Made by a program: the position numbers and the translations under genes
Shown here: in pieces, positions 33,663 through 43,700 of the stretch
Layout of the letters: each line of letters begins with the position of its first letter
How positions within the stretch are numbered: the stretch's first letter is position 1
Source of the DNA: Tricholoma matsutake
Lineage: Eukaryota > Basidiomycota > Agaricomycetes > Agaricales > Tricholomataceae
Direction: 5' to 3'
Length of the DNA stretch: 64,000 nt
NCBI GenBank assembly: GCA_026075535.2
Contig: AP026550.1
Span: forward strand, 4,092,001 to 4,156,000
Notes under the pieces: generated by a model
The model's input: only the letters and a program-made list of their open reading frames with translations
What the model was told of the DNA's origin: nothing
The model's database searches: none

Positions 33663-34901
33663 TCATAGATCTCCATTGGCTGGGATGTAGCACCTGTCTT
33701 GGAAGAATAGAAGGCCGTCTTCTATCTTCCAGTCTTCCAATGCCAACTTTATTGGAGGCATTCCCTTGGTCTTTAGCACCTTGATTGCACTTTTCACCAG
33801 GTCATCTTTCATGATACTCCCTGCGAGTAAGTCATGCATTTCGGTATCAATGAATTTCACGAATAATGTTTCTGGCAGCATCGTGACATCTTCATTATCA
33901 TTGTCTTCTTCCAGTATGTGATCCACTCTCCATGATAATGCATCACTCTGTACCATCTGTGATCCAGGCACATGGACGATTTGCAAGTCAAATTCCAATA
34001 GGAATAGGCTCCATCTTGCCTGTCGTCTGTTCAGTTTCTGTGCTGTTCGGAAGTACATCAAGTTCTTGTGGTCTGACAGGATTACCACTGGGTGTTCTGA
34101 ACCCAGTAGGTAGTGTCTCCAGGTCTCTAGCGATCGTATTATCGCTAGTAGCTCCCTGTTGTAAATCTCGTTGTTCCATTCCATTGGTGTTAGCGCATGC
34201 GATATGTATCTGCACAGATGCCAGTCCCCATTTGTATCCATTTGTCTCAGCACTCCTCCTGTCGCATGTTTTGAAGCATCTGATTCGATCGTGAATGGCT
34301 TTGTTGGGTCTGGCATCAGCAGTACCGGTGCTTCTGCAAATTTCCTTTTCAGCATTTGAAAGGCCTGTTCACATTCTGTTGTCCAGTCGAATGTTTTGTT
34401 CTTCTTCATCAGTTCATTAAGTGGTCTGCTTGTCTCCGCAAAATGTCCGATAAACTTCCTGTAGAAGTTCCCAAATCCCAGGAAGGATCTGACTGCCTTT
34501 ACATTTGTTGGGGTTGGCCAATCTGGTATACCTGCCAGTTTTGTGTTGTCCATGGCAATTTTATTGGGTTGGATGATCAGACCCAAGAATTCCACCTTGT
34601 GGACGTCAAATTTGCATTTCTCCGGTTTCAAGTATAGGTCGCTCTCTGCCAGTCTTTGCAGTACCCTCTTTGTCCTTTCCTGGTGTTTGTTCTGATCCTT
34701 GGAGAATATCAGGATGTCGTCCATGTAAATCACGAGCCATCCCTCTCCGATCATGTCACAGAATATCTCGTTCATCATTGCCTGGAAGGTCACCAGTGAG
34801 TTGCATAATCCGAAGAACATCACCGTTGGTTCAAACAGCCCTCTGTTTGTCTTGAAGGCTGCCTTCCATTGCCCTGATCCAGATATTTTGTCCATAAGCA
34901 T
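33663..34901 (-). pseudogene. Gypsy-2 reverse transcriptase (C-terminal part) and RNase H
   Basis: Begins at GQWKAAFKTNRGLFEPTVMF, so the RT N-terminal ~150 codons are missing. It keeps the catalytic YMDD (VIYMDDILIFSK), the PTNVKAVRSFLGFGNFYRKF thumb region, RNase H motifs (TIESDASKHATGG, WSLFLLEFDLQIVHVPG) and the linker to integrase. The upstream junction fuses it to a Lys/Glu-rich linker. Confidence 0.75.
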
Positions 34902-36213
34902 ATTGCGGTGATCCTTTTGCCTTTATGATCCGAGAGATTGTCTTCGTCATCTGAGAATATCCATATCTTGGCTCATCATACTCCTCTGTCAGCAGTGTCT
35001 TAGCTGGTTCAAATATTCCAATGATGGCTTCTCCTCGGATGTAGGCGACCATTAGCTTGTCATCTTCGATCTTTAGTTTGGGTGTCTCTTTCGGTTGTTC
35101 TGTTGCCTGTTCTGTTGCCTGTTCATGGTTTGCCTGCGCTGGGTTTTCCTTCCCAGTGTCTTCTTCATCTTGTGGCCCTATGGGCTCCACATCTTGAAGA
35201 GTCATGATCACGATCTCTTCATCATCAATTTCTTCGATCGTTGCTTTTCTTGTCTTGACGGGCATCTTGCTTCTTATTGGTTCTTTGTGGAGGACTCCTC
35301 CCATCAGTTTCACCTTGGTGACAACTCTTTGGCATAGCTCTCGGCATTCTTCTTTTGCCAGTTCTTCTTTCTTGCTTTTCAGGGCTACCTTTTCTCTTGC
35401 TTTTGCGACTATCCAGGCCAGTGCCAGTCACTTTTCTTCTTTCTTGAGGTCCAGTTTTTCCCTCTCTTTCGCGACTATTCGGGCTACTGCCAGTCATCCT
35501 TCTTCTTTCCTGGTGGCCAGTTTCTCCAGCTCTCTGGTGGCCACCTTTTTCCATCGTGCCCATTCTTCCTCAGCAGTCTTCTTCTTGAGGGCAAGCTTTT
35601 CTTGTCCTTTGGCGACAATCCTTTGGCACCATGCCTGTCACTCTTCTTTCATCATGTCTAGGGGGTCCTTCTTCTTTTTGGTTCCCCTCTGGCACCAAGA
35701 TAGGCATTCTTTGTTGGATTTCTCGGTTTGCACCCTCCCAATAAGGGTTCTTCCTTTCCCATATGAGAACTCTGGGTAAGTCTTGTCCTTCATTATGAAC
35801 TGGAAGGTTCCAATCTTCCAGTTGATCACTGGGTTGATTCTTCTGAGCCATGGTAGACCTAGGATGATTGATTCGCTTCCCAATCCTGCAATGAGGAATG
35901 TCATTGGGAAAATCCTTCCGTTGATTGTTAAGAGTCCCCTGGCATAGTGGGAGATCTCCCCTCTCTTGTTCAGGGTTCCATCCATGTTCTTGACTCTGAT
36001 TATCTTCTCCAGGGGGCACAATTTGAATCCACTGCTTTCCACGAATTCATGGCTCATGAATATCCCTCCCACTCCTGAGTCGAGTAGGGCTTCAGTTTTG
36101 ATGTCTTTTCCTCTGCCTGTCCCTGCCACTTTGACATCTAAATGCATAGATTGATTTTTCAAAGTGGCTAGTAGTACAGAGCAGATGGAAAGTTTGGTGG
36201 TACCTGGCATCAA
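34831..36213 (-). pseudogene. Gypsy-2 protease and linker region
   Basis: The protease block lies at 36213-35638: ALLDSGVGGIFMSHEFV carries the active-site DSG, and LGLPWLRRINPVINW follows as in Gypsy proteases. Stops then break a charged linker region at ~35638 and ~35.45 kb. A further frame (35313-34831) carries an acidic/Gln linker and EPRYGYSQM before the deletion that removes the RT start. Confidence 0.65.
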
Positions 36214-36227
36214 GGCAGGCCACCTCT

Positions 36228-37079
36228 TTAAAAACCCTCGTCCTCAATTGCGACAAGAGCTCCCTTTCTTTCTTCTTCATCGAGTTCTCCTATGATTGCT
36301 TGGATCTTTGAGTAGGCTTCTTTGCCTTTATTCTTTGGGGATGGCTGGTCCTCAGTCCTTGTCTCCCCTTTCTTGTGTTTGGTTGCTCTGTGTCCGGGCT
36401 GGTGGCACACAAAGCACAGCCTTTTCTTCATGTGTTCAATCCTCTCCTGATAGGAGAGTCAGTTGATCTTGAGTGGGGTTTCTTTTGCTTTAGAGCTTGG
36501 TAGCTTCTTTGTCAAAGCCTCCTGCAGCCTTCCTGTTATGGCTTTTGCTCTCCTCCACTGTCCATCATACTTGGAGGCGGTGTTGATCATTCCTTCCAAG
36601 GTCATCGGGATCGTTTCCATATTGAAAACTCTTTCGAGGAGCTTGGGGTTCAGCCCATCTATGAAGAGTTCAATGTGGGCGGTGTCATCGTTGATTCCCG
36701 CCTTCTCTTGCAGGATTTGGAACTGCGCAATGTAGTCCTCCAGGTCCTGTCCCTGCTTCAATGTTTTCATCTCAGTTCTGGCTCTGCCAGCTTCATCAAT
36801 CAGTGTGAACGCTGTCTTGAGCGTCGCTTCAAAGGTTGACCATGTTCCTAGGTCTTCCTTTTCTGCCCATGTCTGTGCCCAGGGTGCGGCGGTTCCTCCG
36901 TTCATGAAGGACAATGCAAAGATAATTTTCTTCTCGTCGGTGTCATAGATTCCATGGTTCACTCTCAAATAGAGTTTCACTTCTTGTAAGAACTTCGCAG
37001 TTCTAGTTTGGTCCCCTGTGAAGTCGGAGGGGGTTTGTATCCTGATCTCCTTGGTTGATGTGGTGGGTTCGGTAGACAT
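36228..37079 (-). pseudogene. Gypsy-2 gag with broken zinc knuckle
   Basis: Gag frame 37079-36459: MSTEPTTSTKEIRIQTPSDF, FLQEVKLYLRVNHGIYDTDE, LDEAGRAR-like region, FIDGLNPKLLERVF and EGMINTASKYDGQWRR. A stop at 36459-36461 is followed by the zinc knuckle CFVCHQPGHRATKH (36431 down), in which the fourth ligand is His in place of Cys. The knuckle may still fold, but the family usually has Cys. Confidence 0.72.
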
Positions 37080-37363
37080 GTCAGTGTTGTCGTTGGATAG
37101 GGAGAATGGATCTCGTTCTGGGGTTTCTTTTTTATCAAAAGATCTGAAATCCTCCTCATCGAGGTATCAGGGTTCTTCGTCACTGATTCTCTTTGAGAAC
37201 CACTTCTGTGCTGGTTCCAAGTATCATACTAGTCGACCCTGGTATCTATACCATGGGGTTCTTCCTGATGATGATGCTCCAGTTGGAGGTCTGTCTGGGC
37301 TTTGTCTGAAAGATGTTGTGTCTGCACCTATGTAGGTGGACTGGGTAGATTAGCTTGACCTTT
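37080..37363 (-). other. Gypsy-2 5' untranslated leader
   Basis: Between gag and the 5' LTR. The sequence immediately downstream of the LTR in element orientation (AAAGGTCAAGCTAATC) has no TGG and does not look like a standard tRNA-3'-end primer-binding site. Self-priming, as in Tf1/sushi elements, is possible but unproven. Confidence 0.35.
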
Positions 37364-38068
37364 TGTTAAGACTATAGGTCTTTAACTCAGCCTTGGCTTC
37401 GTATGTCACAGTTGGAGGCTTTCCAACTGTCTCAGTATCACACTAGGAGGCTTTCCTAGTGTATCAGGCTTCTGGCCTTCACTTGGGTACTTCCTCAAGT
37501 CGTTATGGCTATCCATACTCAGAGGCTTTCTGAGTAGACCATCGGTTTGTGTATCACAGTTGGAGGCTTTCCAACTGTCGAGTTTGAGTTATCACAGCTA
37601 GGGGCTTCCTAAGCTGTCGAGTGTTCTGGTTGAGTCTAAGACTGTTGTTTGAATTAGGTCAAGCTAAGGAATACAGGCAGTATTACTGTAGCTTATATAT
37701 GGTTCAGAGATGTCTATCGTCCAATCGGAATATGAGACCCTTGTCAAGTAATAATAGAAAGAACAATAGAACAATAAGCCTCATGCCTAGCATGAGGCGT
37801 CTGATGTCACAGAGTGCTGCGGTGCAGCATGTCAAAGAACAATAAAAGATAAGCCTCATGCCAAGCATGAGGCGTCCGACATCACAGATCCAATGTCAAG
37901 GGTCCGATGTCAAGGGATGCTGTGGCGCAGCATGTCAAATGGTGGGAGTCAGGCATCAAAGCATCTCCCGTCAGAATGAGTCAAGTCAAATGCAAAGGAC
38001 AAATAAAATACCCAGCCTTGCCAGTGTATGTCTGGTCGTCCTGGGTTATGATAACGAAAATTGTAACA
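37364..38068 (-). repeat. Gypsy-2 5' LTR (705 bp) with hairpin array
   Basis: LTR with ends TGTTA/TAACA. On the plus strand it contains a series of stem-loops. Four have the identical loop aggcttt: 37408-37430, 37440-37462, 37516-37536 and 37556-37578. A related one with a bulge lies at 37594-37617 and one with a different loop at 37481-37500. Perfect 9-bp GCCTCATGC/GCATGAGGC hairpins lie at 37778-37798 and 37853-37873. TGCTGC/GCAGCA and ATGCTG/CAGCAT hairpins lie at 37815-37829 and 37917-37933. Confidence 0.8.
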
Positions 38069-38354
38069 GTTCCAATATATCATGGAAATGTCGAAAACAC
38101 TGCAATGTGTCCTAAAAAGCAAAATGTCTTGTCTCCTCATGTCGGGTGTGCTCAGAATGCAATGTGGCAATGTGTAGCAAATGTGGAATGTGTGTCTGAA
38201 GGTTAGGGGAATTGTATTATGGTGGCTGAAGGCATACAAAGAATTTTGAGGTGTTGCGAAGAATTTCAAAGCATTTTTGTGACTCTGTAGAGGTTTGTAG
38301 AACTTTGGAGGGGTTCACACGGGCTCGTAGAGCTTTGTAGAGGTCTGTAGAGAC
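38069..38354. other. Unassigned interval with short-period repeats
   Basis: Between the Gypsy-2 LTR and hAT transposase remains. It contains a degenerate ~11-bp microrepeat (gtagaggtttgtagaactttgg and similar, 38286-38363). No hAT left terminus or gene is visible. Confidence 0.35.
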
Positions 38355-39950
38355 TCATAGAGCTTCGACAATGATCATAGATGTGTTTTCCAAGCTTGAA
38401 CAACAAGGTGGACCTATCAATGGGAGCTGATTCTCTTCAGTGTTCCATTGGAGACTGTGGGGGTGGTGCTGTTGCTCTATCATCTCACAGCTAGTGGTAT
38501 TGTTAGATGCATTGTCAAGAGTTACCATTTGAAGCTTCAGCATTATCAGTAATCTTATCCCGGGCCAAATCTTATCAATCCAATCTCCTAATATGGACCT
38601 TTGATTCATTCTGACTCATAATCCCCATGCGGTCACAAAGGCCAATGAAGTATCATCCCAAATCCCCCCCACTATGCTCACCTGAAATTGGCTGAAAACC
38701 CACCACTTCTGATCACATCTTCTACTTGCCATCTTTCACCTCGATCCAGTGTGCCATCATTCCAAGGAATGACCCCTTCATGTTATCTGCTGTCCATCCA
38801 TCAGTCATAGTGGAAATCTTTCCGGGTGCATCCTGACAGAGTATGGGTAAAACTTCATTATTATTAACTTTGCGCTACTGACTTTTATCTCTTCCTTTAA
38901 CAGTTTCAAGTGTTCAACAAAATGGTTATGAATGTAGACCAAAACATCATGAGTGCTAGGTAAGTCGCATTTCACTGTCTTCGGTCTCATGATGACTAAA
39001 CAATTCCTGAATAGGGCTTTGTCTGCTATGGCCAACAACTATCCATGTGCTCAGCAACATTATTGCAGAATTATGATCTCGGCTCACCTGATCATCACAT
39101 GCAACAAACTTTGCCACTGCTTCCAAAATTCCCTCTTGTGAAAACTCAGTCGGTCTCTTGCCCTTGAATGTGCCAACCAGTGTCCCTCGCTTTTGGGGCT
39201 TCTTGACATCCTCCCTTTCCTTCAAGATGCATGGCGGAACTTCTCTGTGATTCTCTTCTAGACCCTGTTCAAGGCAACGTTGCTGATATATGGGATAGTG
39301 CTGATGGATATGCTGATGGCAGGATGAGTTGCTGCCAGATAAGAACACCTTATGCAGTCTGCCTGACTTCCCAATTTCTGGATCTATTCTGATATTTATG
39401 TGAATATTTTATTATGCTTATCCAAGATGCATCTTACTTGCACAACAGGCACCATCGACCAGTGACCATTTCAGAGTTCTCTCCTTTCCTGAATTTCACA
39501 GTAATGTGACCTGAAAATATTGTTAGCAAGTCCCATAGTATCCTTCTTCACATGGAGTTCAACAGGGAGGTTAAGCTGATGTCAGTTCTCATCCTGGAGT
39601 TCACATTCATCCTTTTCTATTGTGAGTTGTCATTCCTTTTTATGTGTTTTTTTAATTACTTTGTCATTATCCCCAGGCTCTTTACCAGACTGGACCTCTT
39701 TGTCACTTTCAATGATCTCCTCTTCTTCTATATCCTTGGACTCATCTTCATCGACCTCTTCAATATGCTTGCCTTTCTTATGCTGCTTCCTTTTTTGATG
39801 TCTTGCAGTGTCATTGCTGCTGCTGTCATCACTTTTGTTGGGTGCTGGCTGTTTACACTTGCTTCCCTGAGCTGGTGCCTTGGTTGATCTTTTTGTCGAT
39901 TTCTTCACAGGTTGTTTCAAAGTAGCAGATTTTCCTTTTTTGGGTTTCAT
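38355..39950 (-). pseudogene. Decayed hAT-superfamily transposase gene
   Basis: Minus-strand fragments follow the order seen in basidiomycete hAT-like transposases. A basic/acidic N-terminus (39950-39630: KPKKGKSATLKQPVKKSTKR) comes first. A BED-like zinc finger with GRWCLLCK lies near 39450, continuing as SNSSCHQHIHQHYPIYQQRC (39.34 kb). EFSQEGILEAVAKFVACDDQ follows, then VSSAKLIIMKFYPYS. A WTADNMKGSFLGMMAHWIEV block lies near 38.75 kb and TLDNASNNTTSCEMIE near 38.5 kb. The C-terminal dimerisation region is missing, and frames are interrupted repeatedly. It belongs to the hAT element whose right end survives at 45996-46050, now split by Copia. Confidence 0.65.
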
Positions 39951-40236
39951 GATGTGGGGTGCAGCATGTCAAACATGCCAAACATGCCAGCACCTTTAAC
40001 TTGGTGTTTGTTTGGCTGATGGTATTTGATAGGATGCATCCACAAACATGTAGTGCTGACTCATCAATTACATCTCTTCTAAAGTAGTTACTAAATAGGT
40101 ATCAAACTATGTAGTTGAGTCTCGGTTGCAACCGGTTTCTGTACAGTTCTGGTAGCTACAAAAATCAAGAGAACCACAACTGGACTGCCATGAAACTGCT
40201 GTGAACCACAACTGCAGTTCAGTCCTTAGTGGTTAG

Positions 40237-40541
40237 TGTTGAAATTAATCCCTGATGCATGCTGTATACATGAGGCAATACATGCAGCATACACATGTAT
40301 ACATGAGGCGATACATGCAGCATACACATGTTACTGCGCTTACTGTGCATACATGCGGTAAACACATTCCCGAGTCATGTGACATCCTTAATATTATGTA
40401 TATAAGGAGAACCTGTACCGTAGTAGGAATACAGTGTTCTTACCTCTGCTAACCCTAGCTGTAAGTCTAACTAAACCCCAGGTAGGTTGTAAGGAACGTG
40501 TTGTCTCTTCCCCTGTGCAGCGTATATAGTCTGCTCCAACA
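40237..40541 (+). repeat. Copia 5' LTR (305 bp)
   Basis: Begins TGTTGAAATTAAT and ends CTGCTCCAACA. It contains a 33-bp tandem duplication (units of tatacatgaggcratacatg...) within bases ~30-105 and a TATATAAG box at 40399-40406, a likely promoter for the genomic RNA. Confidence 0.92.
40399..40406 (+). promoter_or_regulatory. TATA box of the Copia LTR
   Basis: TATATAAG, the only clear TATA element in the LTR, about 135 bp before the LTR end; also present in the 3' LTR and in the decayed second copy. Inferred transcription start lies a few tens of bases downstream. Confidence 0.5.
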
Positions 40542-40553
40542 GGTTATGGGCCC
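40542..40553 (+). promoter_or_regulatory. Copia primer-binding site, complementary to initiator tRNA-Met anticodon arm
   Basis: GGTTATGGGCCC starts at the first base after the LTR. It is complementary to GGGCCCATAACC, the conserved anticodon-arm sequence of eukaryotic initiator tRNA-Met. Use of a cleaved half-tRNA is known for Drosophila copia and for Ty5. Confidence 0.7.
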
Positions 40554-40790
40554 TGCTGGGCACGTCGCGAACGCGCTTTAATTAGCTGCGAACGACGTTG
40601 ACTTCATTGTCTCCAAATTATAACCTTGCGCTCTTCGTGAGCTGCATTGCGCTCCCTGCGAGCTGCATATAAAACCTAGGTTGACTAGGGTTAACCACTC
40701 TGAAGGAGTGTTTTCTCCTGAGAACGTTAAACGTGTTTTATTGAGTAAAAAGACTGATTGAGCGCTTTTAACAGCTGCCACCACAGAATC

Positions 40791-43700
40791 ATGTCTTCAA
40801 CTCTTGAAAAACTCGTTCAAACTTTCGACGGATCAAATTACATTCTATGGGCCGACTCAATGAAGGCGTGGCTCAGGTCTCAGGGCCTCTGGCAAATAAC
40901 TAGCGGGGCGGAGCAAAAACCGCCCCCGGCGCCTCCCTTGACGGCGACGAACGCTACCTTGGTAGCGGACGCTAATGCCAAGCTCCAGACCTGGAGCAAC
41001 AAAAATGACCAGGCTATTGGTAGCCTAGTGCTCCGCCTGGCCCCCTCCATTCGGCAGCGTGCCAACACAAAGGACACTGCTGAGGAGGTGTGGGACCTCA
41101 TCCGCACTGATTATGGTGTGGATGGCCCCTCCCAAGTCTTTTCGGACTTTAGGTCCGCAATAGCAATCAAAATCCCGGCTGCGAACCCCGCACCGGAGAT
41201 TGCAAGAATGGCTGACAAATTTGAGCGCCTCACGGCTGCTAACGTCGCCATCCCCGAGCTAGTACAGGCGATGATTCTACTTGCTGCGATGCCGCGCGAG
41301 TACGACTCATTGTCTGCAACGGTCCTTAACACGACCGCCACTAGCGCCTTGACATTTAAACATGTCAAGGACTCCATTGTTGCTGAAGCCTCAAGGCGCA
41401 CAGCAGTTGGAAAGCCCGCTGGCCAGCCTCAGGCCAACAAACTTTCCGCTGTTAAGCGCAAGGGGGGAAACCCCAAATGGCAGCCCAAAGAAGGGCAAAA
41501 AAGCAATGGAGACTCGTCCCGAAAACGTGGACGACGTGGGGACAGAAAGACTAAGGAGGAGAAGCCAAAAGAGAAACATACCCACCTCGCCTCCAATGCC
41601 TTTACCACCATAAATGGTAATGGCACCATCATACCGCCGATGCCACTCATACAGCGCATCGAGCGACGCGAACACACTCCCACAAGGGATCCTCGCCGCC
41701 GACCGCCTGCACAGGCATATACGGGCGCGGCCTCTTCTTCTCGTTCGGTTTACACCGAATATCAGCAAGCTCGAGACACCCTCGAGCGCATGCAACTTCC
41801 GCGCACCGCGAAAAATCTGCGACCGCTGGAAGAGCACCTTACGGTGCGAGAAGGTAAGAGAAGGAGGATAGAGCCAGAAACCGAGGCTACGATCGAGGAG
41901 GTAGAAGACGATACCGTCTCCCTCGGATCCAAACCTCCAGTAACTGATGAGGAAGTGTGGAAAGCCGTCGACGAAATGCTCGTCGATGAACCCCTTGACA
42001 CAGGGGCGTATGATGACAGGTCAGTCCTTTTCCCTGCCACAAGCACTAAGATTAAAATTCCTATGAATACAGCGAACTTTTCATGTGAAATTTTACCGCT
42101 ATTAAATGTATCATGGAATTATGTAGATCTTAATATATGTGCTATGTGTGCAAAGGGAGATTGTAAGAAAGGTGCCGACTGGATCATGGATTCAGGCGCA
42201 TCAAAACACTTCACTGGTGAAATGAAAGATTTCGCTTCTTACGAACCTTTACCGAGAAAGGACTCTACCTTGGTCCAAACGGCCACTGGTACTACTCATA
42301 TAGTAGGAAAAGGAGCAGTCTTCATTAGACACCAGGTAGTATGTAATGGGAAGTCAGAGACGCGTGAAACGCGACTATACCCCGTCTACTACATACCCGA
42401 CATTAATACTCGATTGATGTCAATGGGGGTCTTTTTACAAGACGGAAGTGATGTGCGTGGTTCCTCCGCATACATTTCATTCATCGAGCATGGAAACCCA
42501 ATCATGCATTGTGTCCCTCTAAGGAGGAATGACACGATCTATTGGGCTCGGACTCATATATTGAGCACCAAAAAGGTTAATGTCGCGACCATTTATGTCG
42601 CTGACTACTTGACTTGGCATAGGCGACTTGGACACCCATCCAAAGAGGCGCTAGGGAAAATGCCTAAAAGCACCATAAAATTCCCAAGGAATTTAATTAT
42701 TCCTAAAGACAAAATTATATGTCCAGGGTGTGCAGAAGGGAAAATGACCTCAAAATCTTTTCCCGAGTCAGACTCACGAGCTGACAAATCCTTTGAATTA
42801 ATACATTCCGACCTAAAGGAACTCCCGGTACTATCGTACCACAAACATAAATACTTCATTGTATTTCTGGATGACAAAACGTCACATATTTGGGTCCAAT
42901 GTCTTAGAAAGAAATCTGACGCTGCTGCAGCGATTAGACAATTTCTAGCAATGGCTAAAACCCAATATGGCGCTACAATCAAGCGCTGGCGTGTCGATCC
43001 AGGGGGGGAGTTCAAGGATCGTGAGCTACAAAAACAGCTCAAGGATTTAGGCATCAAAATAGAGATGTCTGCACCCCACGTTCATCAACAGAACGGGCGC
43101 GCAGAGCGCGCCATAAGGACAATAATGGAAAAGTCGCAAACCCTGCGATTCACCGCTTGTCTACCACAATCATGGTGGGAATTTTGCATAGAACATGCAA
43201 CACATTTATACAACCGAACCCCAATAAGGCGCCTGAAATGGCTGACACCTTTTGAGGACCTGACAAAGGTCCGCCCAGATCTAAACAATCTGAAGGTCTT
43301 CGGTTGCGGTGCTTATGTCTATCTACCAAAGGAAAAACGTCCAACAACATTGTCTCCTCGATCGGAGCTAATGACGTACCTTGGAGTAGAAGATGGCATT
43401 AAAGCATATCGTTTCATGCGACGAAACGGCGCAATATTCATTGGTGCTACGGCACTATTTGATGAAACAATGTTCCCATGCTGTCCCGGAGCTAAAACTC
43501 CTGCCAAGACAGACCTCGGTGATTTTCCACCAGAACCAGAAGATGACGACCACTCATCTGGAACGGATGGCGATGACCCTATACCGCCACAAAATCCGCC
43601 CCTTCCTCCATCATCAGAAGATGATGATGATTTACCAAGCGAGCAAAAGGCGCATGACGATGCGACTAACGCTCCTCCTCCGCCGCCTCCAGTTAGCACT

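Larger units (their letters stand above)
25218..38068 (-). mobile_element. Gypsy-2: degenerate chromodomain Ty3/Gypsy element, split by marY1
   Basis: Minus-strand LTR retrotransposon. The 5' LTR is 37364-38068 and the 3' LTR 25218-25920; in element orientation they start TGTTA and end TAACA. Internal parts in order: gag (37079 down), zinc knuckle (36431-36228), protease (36213-35638), RT/RNase H (34901-33663), integrase (33653-32922), chromodomain (32861-32409). A purine-rich tract (AGATAGGGAGAGGGTGA on the minus strand, 25937-25921) precedes the 3' LTR. The marY1-like element at 25970-32016 is inserted 49 bp from the 3' LTR. Flanking pentamers ACTAG and GTTCC do not match, so the ends have been rearranged or come from different insertions. 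The N-terminal half of RT is deleted at about 34.91 kb, and stops break each domain, so it is inactive. Confidence 0.8.

Noticed and set aside
37400..37940. Repeated hairpins considered as a CRISPR-like array
   Set aside because: Eukaryotic LTR context, variable stems, no regular spacers; only the loop is conserved.
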